Of a stretch of DNA of 64,000 nt, positions 61,405-64,000 are shown piece by piece. The stretch is taken from contig BTRK01000003.1 in NCBI GenBank assembly GCA_036245805.1, forward strand, positions 21,727,292 through 21,791,291, read 5' to 3'. Position 1 is the stretch's first letter; each line of letters starts with the position of its first letter. Position numbers and translations under genes: made by a program. Source of the stretch: Pristionchus mayeri (taxonomy: Eukaryota > Nematoda > Chromadorea > Rhabditida > Neodiplogasteridae). The notes below the pieces were generated by a model that had not been told where the DNA came from, ran no database searches, and was given only the letters and a program-made list of their open reading frames with translations.

Positions 61405-61841
61405 ATTTTGAATTGCCAATTGATTGTTTCTGTTATCCTGTTGGCTATTTTTTTGTTACGTTTACTTTGTTGGATGAATCTTATTGTGAAAATCTGTTTG
61501 AGAAGTGTTAAAGAGAGTGGCATAAGAGGGAGAAGAGTACTACACAGAGTCAGTCCGGTTACCAGGAATCGGAAGTGCGTGCAATTGGTTTCCTAGTTTT
61601 GCCCTTAAGCAATTTTCTTAAGCAAGCTTGCATTTATTTTGTGTAGTTGGAAGAAGATTCACTTCTGCCCAATCCTCCTCTTTTCCACCCTCATTCTCAA
61701 TGCAAATCAGTCATTTCTGATCACTGCAAATCCCTCCTCCTCCTCTTCCTCCCCCCCCCTTCCCTCTCCTCCTCTCCTCCGTTCACTCCCTCGTCTCGCA
61801 CCGATTGGAGTTGGTCTCTCCTCTCCCTCTCCCTCCCCACA
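61405..61841. other. Intergenic: DDX24 3' UTR and kinase promoter
   Basis: AT-rich first half, then strongly pyrimidine-rich (61735-61841) up to the kinase ATG at 61842. No coding sequence recognised. Confidence 0.45.
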
Positions 61842-64000
61842 ATGGCGGTACGGAACCCGCGGGAGTTGCACGACCTCAACCAGTACAAACCTGGCATGGT
61901 GTGAGTACCGTACCCCCCCCCCCTTCTCCTACCGTATCCTTACCATACCCATCGTGACCTTTCAGACTTGGTGGTCGATGGTCCATTATGAAGCTGTTGG
62001 ATGAAGGATGCTTTGGCCGTGTTTATCAAGTCTCCGACTTGGTATTTTATCCACTGGCCTACAGTACTCTCAACAGTGACTTCTTCAGAGGAAACCGGGC
62101 AATTTCGCAGCGCTGAAGATAGAATCGATAAATATGGACGGAGGAAGCGCCATAAAACTGGAGGTACCGTAGCCATCGATCGATTCCCATCGTACCTCTC
62201 CATTCCTCCTTCAGAAAGCGGCACTCAGCCAGATCCACAAACGCGGCTACAAGTCTCACGTGCCTCTTCTGTACCGGTATATGGTAGTCTCATTCCCTCG
62301 AATATCGATTAATTCTAGAACATCGAAACGTCGAAACATCTGCTACATGATTGTGACCCTGCTGGGCGAAAATCTCAAGCGAATCAAGGTAAGGAAGACA
62401 TGGAGAAGCAGAAAGATCAAAGATCAATTTGAGGATAAGTACTTCCGCCGAGGGTACTCATTACGCACGTGGAGCCGCATAGCCATCCAGTGTCTCTTCT
62501 CCATCAAGGTACGGAATAGTACGGTATCAACTGGAGGGTTACTGTATCTTCTGATTCCAGGTAGTACACGATGCTGGATTCGTCCATCGGGACATCAAAG
62601 CGTGCAACTTCATGTTGGGAGCAGCAATCGACCCCAAAAGAGCCAGAATGGTCCACATTCTGGACTTCGGATTGGCGAGGTACGGTTGATACTGTAGTAT
62701 ACAGTACTCTCTGGATTGCAGGCAGTGGGCATTCGAAGACAAGCGAAGAGCCAATCAGTTCAAGGCGAGACCGGGTAGGAAGGAAGCCAAGATCAAAGAT
62801 CATTGGGGATCTCATTCAGCCCGACCCCATTGCGACTTCAGAGGGACGTTCTGCTATGCTGCTCCATCGATGCACGATGGAGTTGAGCAGGTACGAGAGA
62901 TCAACGACCACTCCAGGCAGGGATTATGGTGATTATCAGGGACGGAAGGATGACATATGGTCCTTCCTCTACCTTCTCATCGACATCTACGCAGGACTTC
63001 CATGGGCACGAATCGAAGTGAGTTACGGTAGCCATTCATGGTATACAGTATCGACTTGCAGAACGACAATACACTCGCAATAATGAAGCAGAACATACGA
63101 GACGAGGATCTACTCATCAAAATGCCTCGTGAGAAGAGAAGAGAGAGATCAAAGATCACCCCTTGCAGCCGAATTACTACCGATACCGAAGCACCTTCGG
63201 GCACTAGAATACTACTCGCGCCCAGACTATCTCCTGGTGTTCAAATGTCTCGACAAGATAATGAAGAGGTGCAATGTGAGTTGGGATGGAAAGATCAAAG
63301 ATCATCTTTCCCCTTCAGGTGTCGTTCACCGATCCCTACGAATGGGAGACCAACGCCCAGGCGGAGAAAAATGTGAGTGATGGATGATCACTGATCAAAG
63401 ATCAAAGATTACTTGCAGAAGGCAGCAATTTTAGCCGATTACCCGGCATATTGCGAGCCCGAATCATTCTTCGAAGAAGACCCGGTGGGCATCAATGAGG
63501 GACCTGGCAAGAAGACTACATCATCAACGACGAGCATCGAGGGATCAGATGATTCGATTGACATCAAAGTGGTACGGTAACAAGTGTACTGTAGTCTCAG
63601 TGTTGATTCTCTATTTCAGCAAGGACGGAAGAAGGGCGAAGTCTCGCAAGATTGCTCCGTATCTTTCAGGGAAGGATCCAACAACAACACGAACAAGAAG
63701 GTACGGTAGAGTACGGTACATGACTATAGATGACGTCATTCTTCTCAGGTGCTCCACAATCGAACCTCGAAGATCTCCAAGCAGCAGAGGAAGAAGGGAA
63801 ATCCGTCGAAGAGACCAGCAGGGACACCAGGTACTGTAGACTGGGATACGGTAGTGGTATAGACTTTGAGTGACTACGGTATTATTGGAGGGAAGGACAC
63901 TTCTCGTGAGGATCTATCGAAGGAGTACACGAAGGATGACTCGGCTCGGCTGAGACACTGGAAACGAAAAAGAAGAGCCCCTCATCGACGAATTCCAAGA
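61842..64000 (+). CDS. Casein kinase 1 superfamily (TTBK-like) protein kinase, 3' partial, one frameshift
   Basis: Exons: 61842-61900, 61966-62041, 62089-62163, 62215-62276, 62319-62388, 62434-62508, 62561-62679, 62722-62774, 62820-63017, 63062-63128, 63169-63275, 63319-63372, 63419-63571, 63620-63700, 63749-63830, 63891 to the end. The glycine loop is DEGCFGRVY, the ATP lysine is in AALKIE (Lys55), the catalytic Asp is in VHRDIKACNF (Asp150) and DFG is at 174-176. FRGTFCYAAPSMH, RKDDIWSFLYLLIDI and LEYYSRPDYLLVFKCLD are CK1/TTBK hallmarks of the large nematode expansion. The exon 62820-63017 needs one extra base skipped at about 62919-62921 (GGG) to stay in frame, since 30 nt is too short for an intron. 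The tail is basic and Ser-rich. The window ends inside it. Confidence 0.85.

Overview
The window is nuclear DNA from a free-living nematode. The evidence is many short exons (about 20-250 nt) joined by short introns with TTTCAG or TTGCAG acceptors, start codons lying directly after an acceptor (as in SL trans-splicing), a nematode-type C4 nuclear receptor, and an XBP1 gene whose IRE1 intron is 23 nt. Exon density and gene content suggest a Rhabditida/Diplogastridae species (Pristionchus-like); that placement is inference. All gene models were spliced by eye, using reading-frame continuity and family conservation.

Layout. 1-711 (+): last exon of GDP-L-fucose synthase. 1079-1720 (+): small secreted protein. 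1943-2525 (-): two-intron histone H3.3. 3638-11984 (+): a 33-exon coiled-coil protein of about 1224 residues, with a mariner transposon in one intron and a tandemly duplicated exon block. 12522-16725 (-): nuclear hormone receptor. 18523-18660 (-): doubtful secreted peptide. 18786-19175 (+): short membrane protein with two PPxY motifs. 20057-42881 (+): a 63-exon neurofibromin (NF1) gene of about 2429 residues, whose introns hold two LINEs, two large foldback elements, another hairpin element and three TTAA-flanked MITEs. 43517-46337 (+): Pelota. 46765-48074 (-): XBP-1, with both IRE1 cleavage loops visible. 48620-51224 (-): DnaJ protein of the ARG1-like type. 51529-56800 (+): PWP2. 57095-61404 (+): DDX24/MAK5 helicase. 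61842 to the window end (+): casein-kinase-1/TTBK-like kinase, cut off by the window.

Functional themes. PWP2 and DDX24 are both nucleolar ribosome-biogenesis factors, lie head to tail 294 nt apart and may form an operon. Pelota rescues stalled ribosomes, and XBP-1 and the DnaJ protein act in proteostasis. The main points of interest are a complete NF1 gene in a nematode (C. elegans has no recognised NF1), the intact XBP-1 IRE1 intron, the layered mobile elements in NF1 introns, a 349-bp repeat present twice in PWP2 introns, and two short palindromic motifs that recur in introns across unrelated genes.
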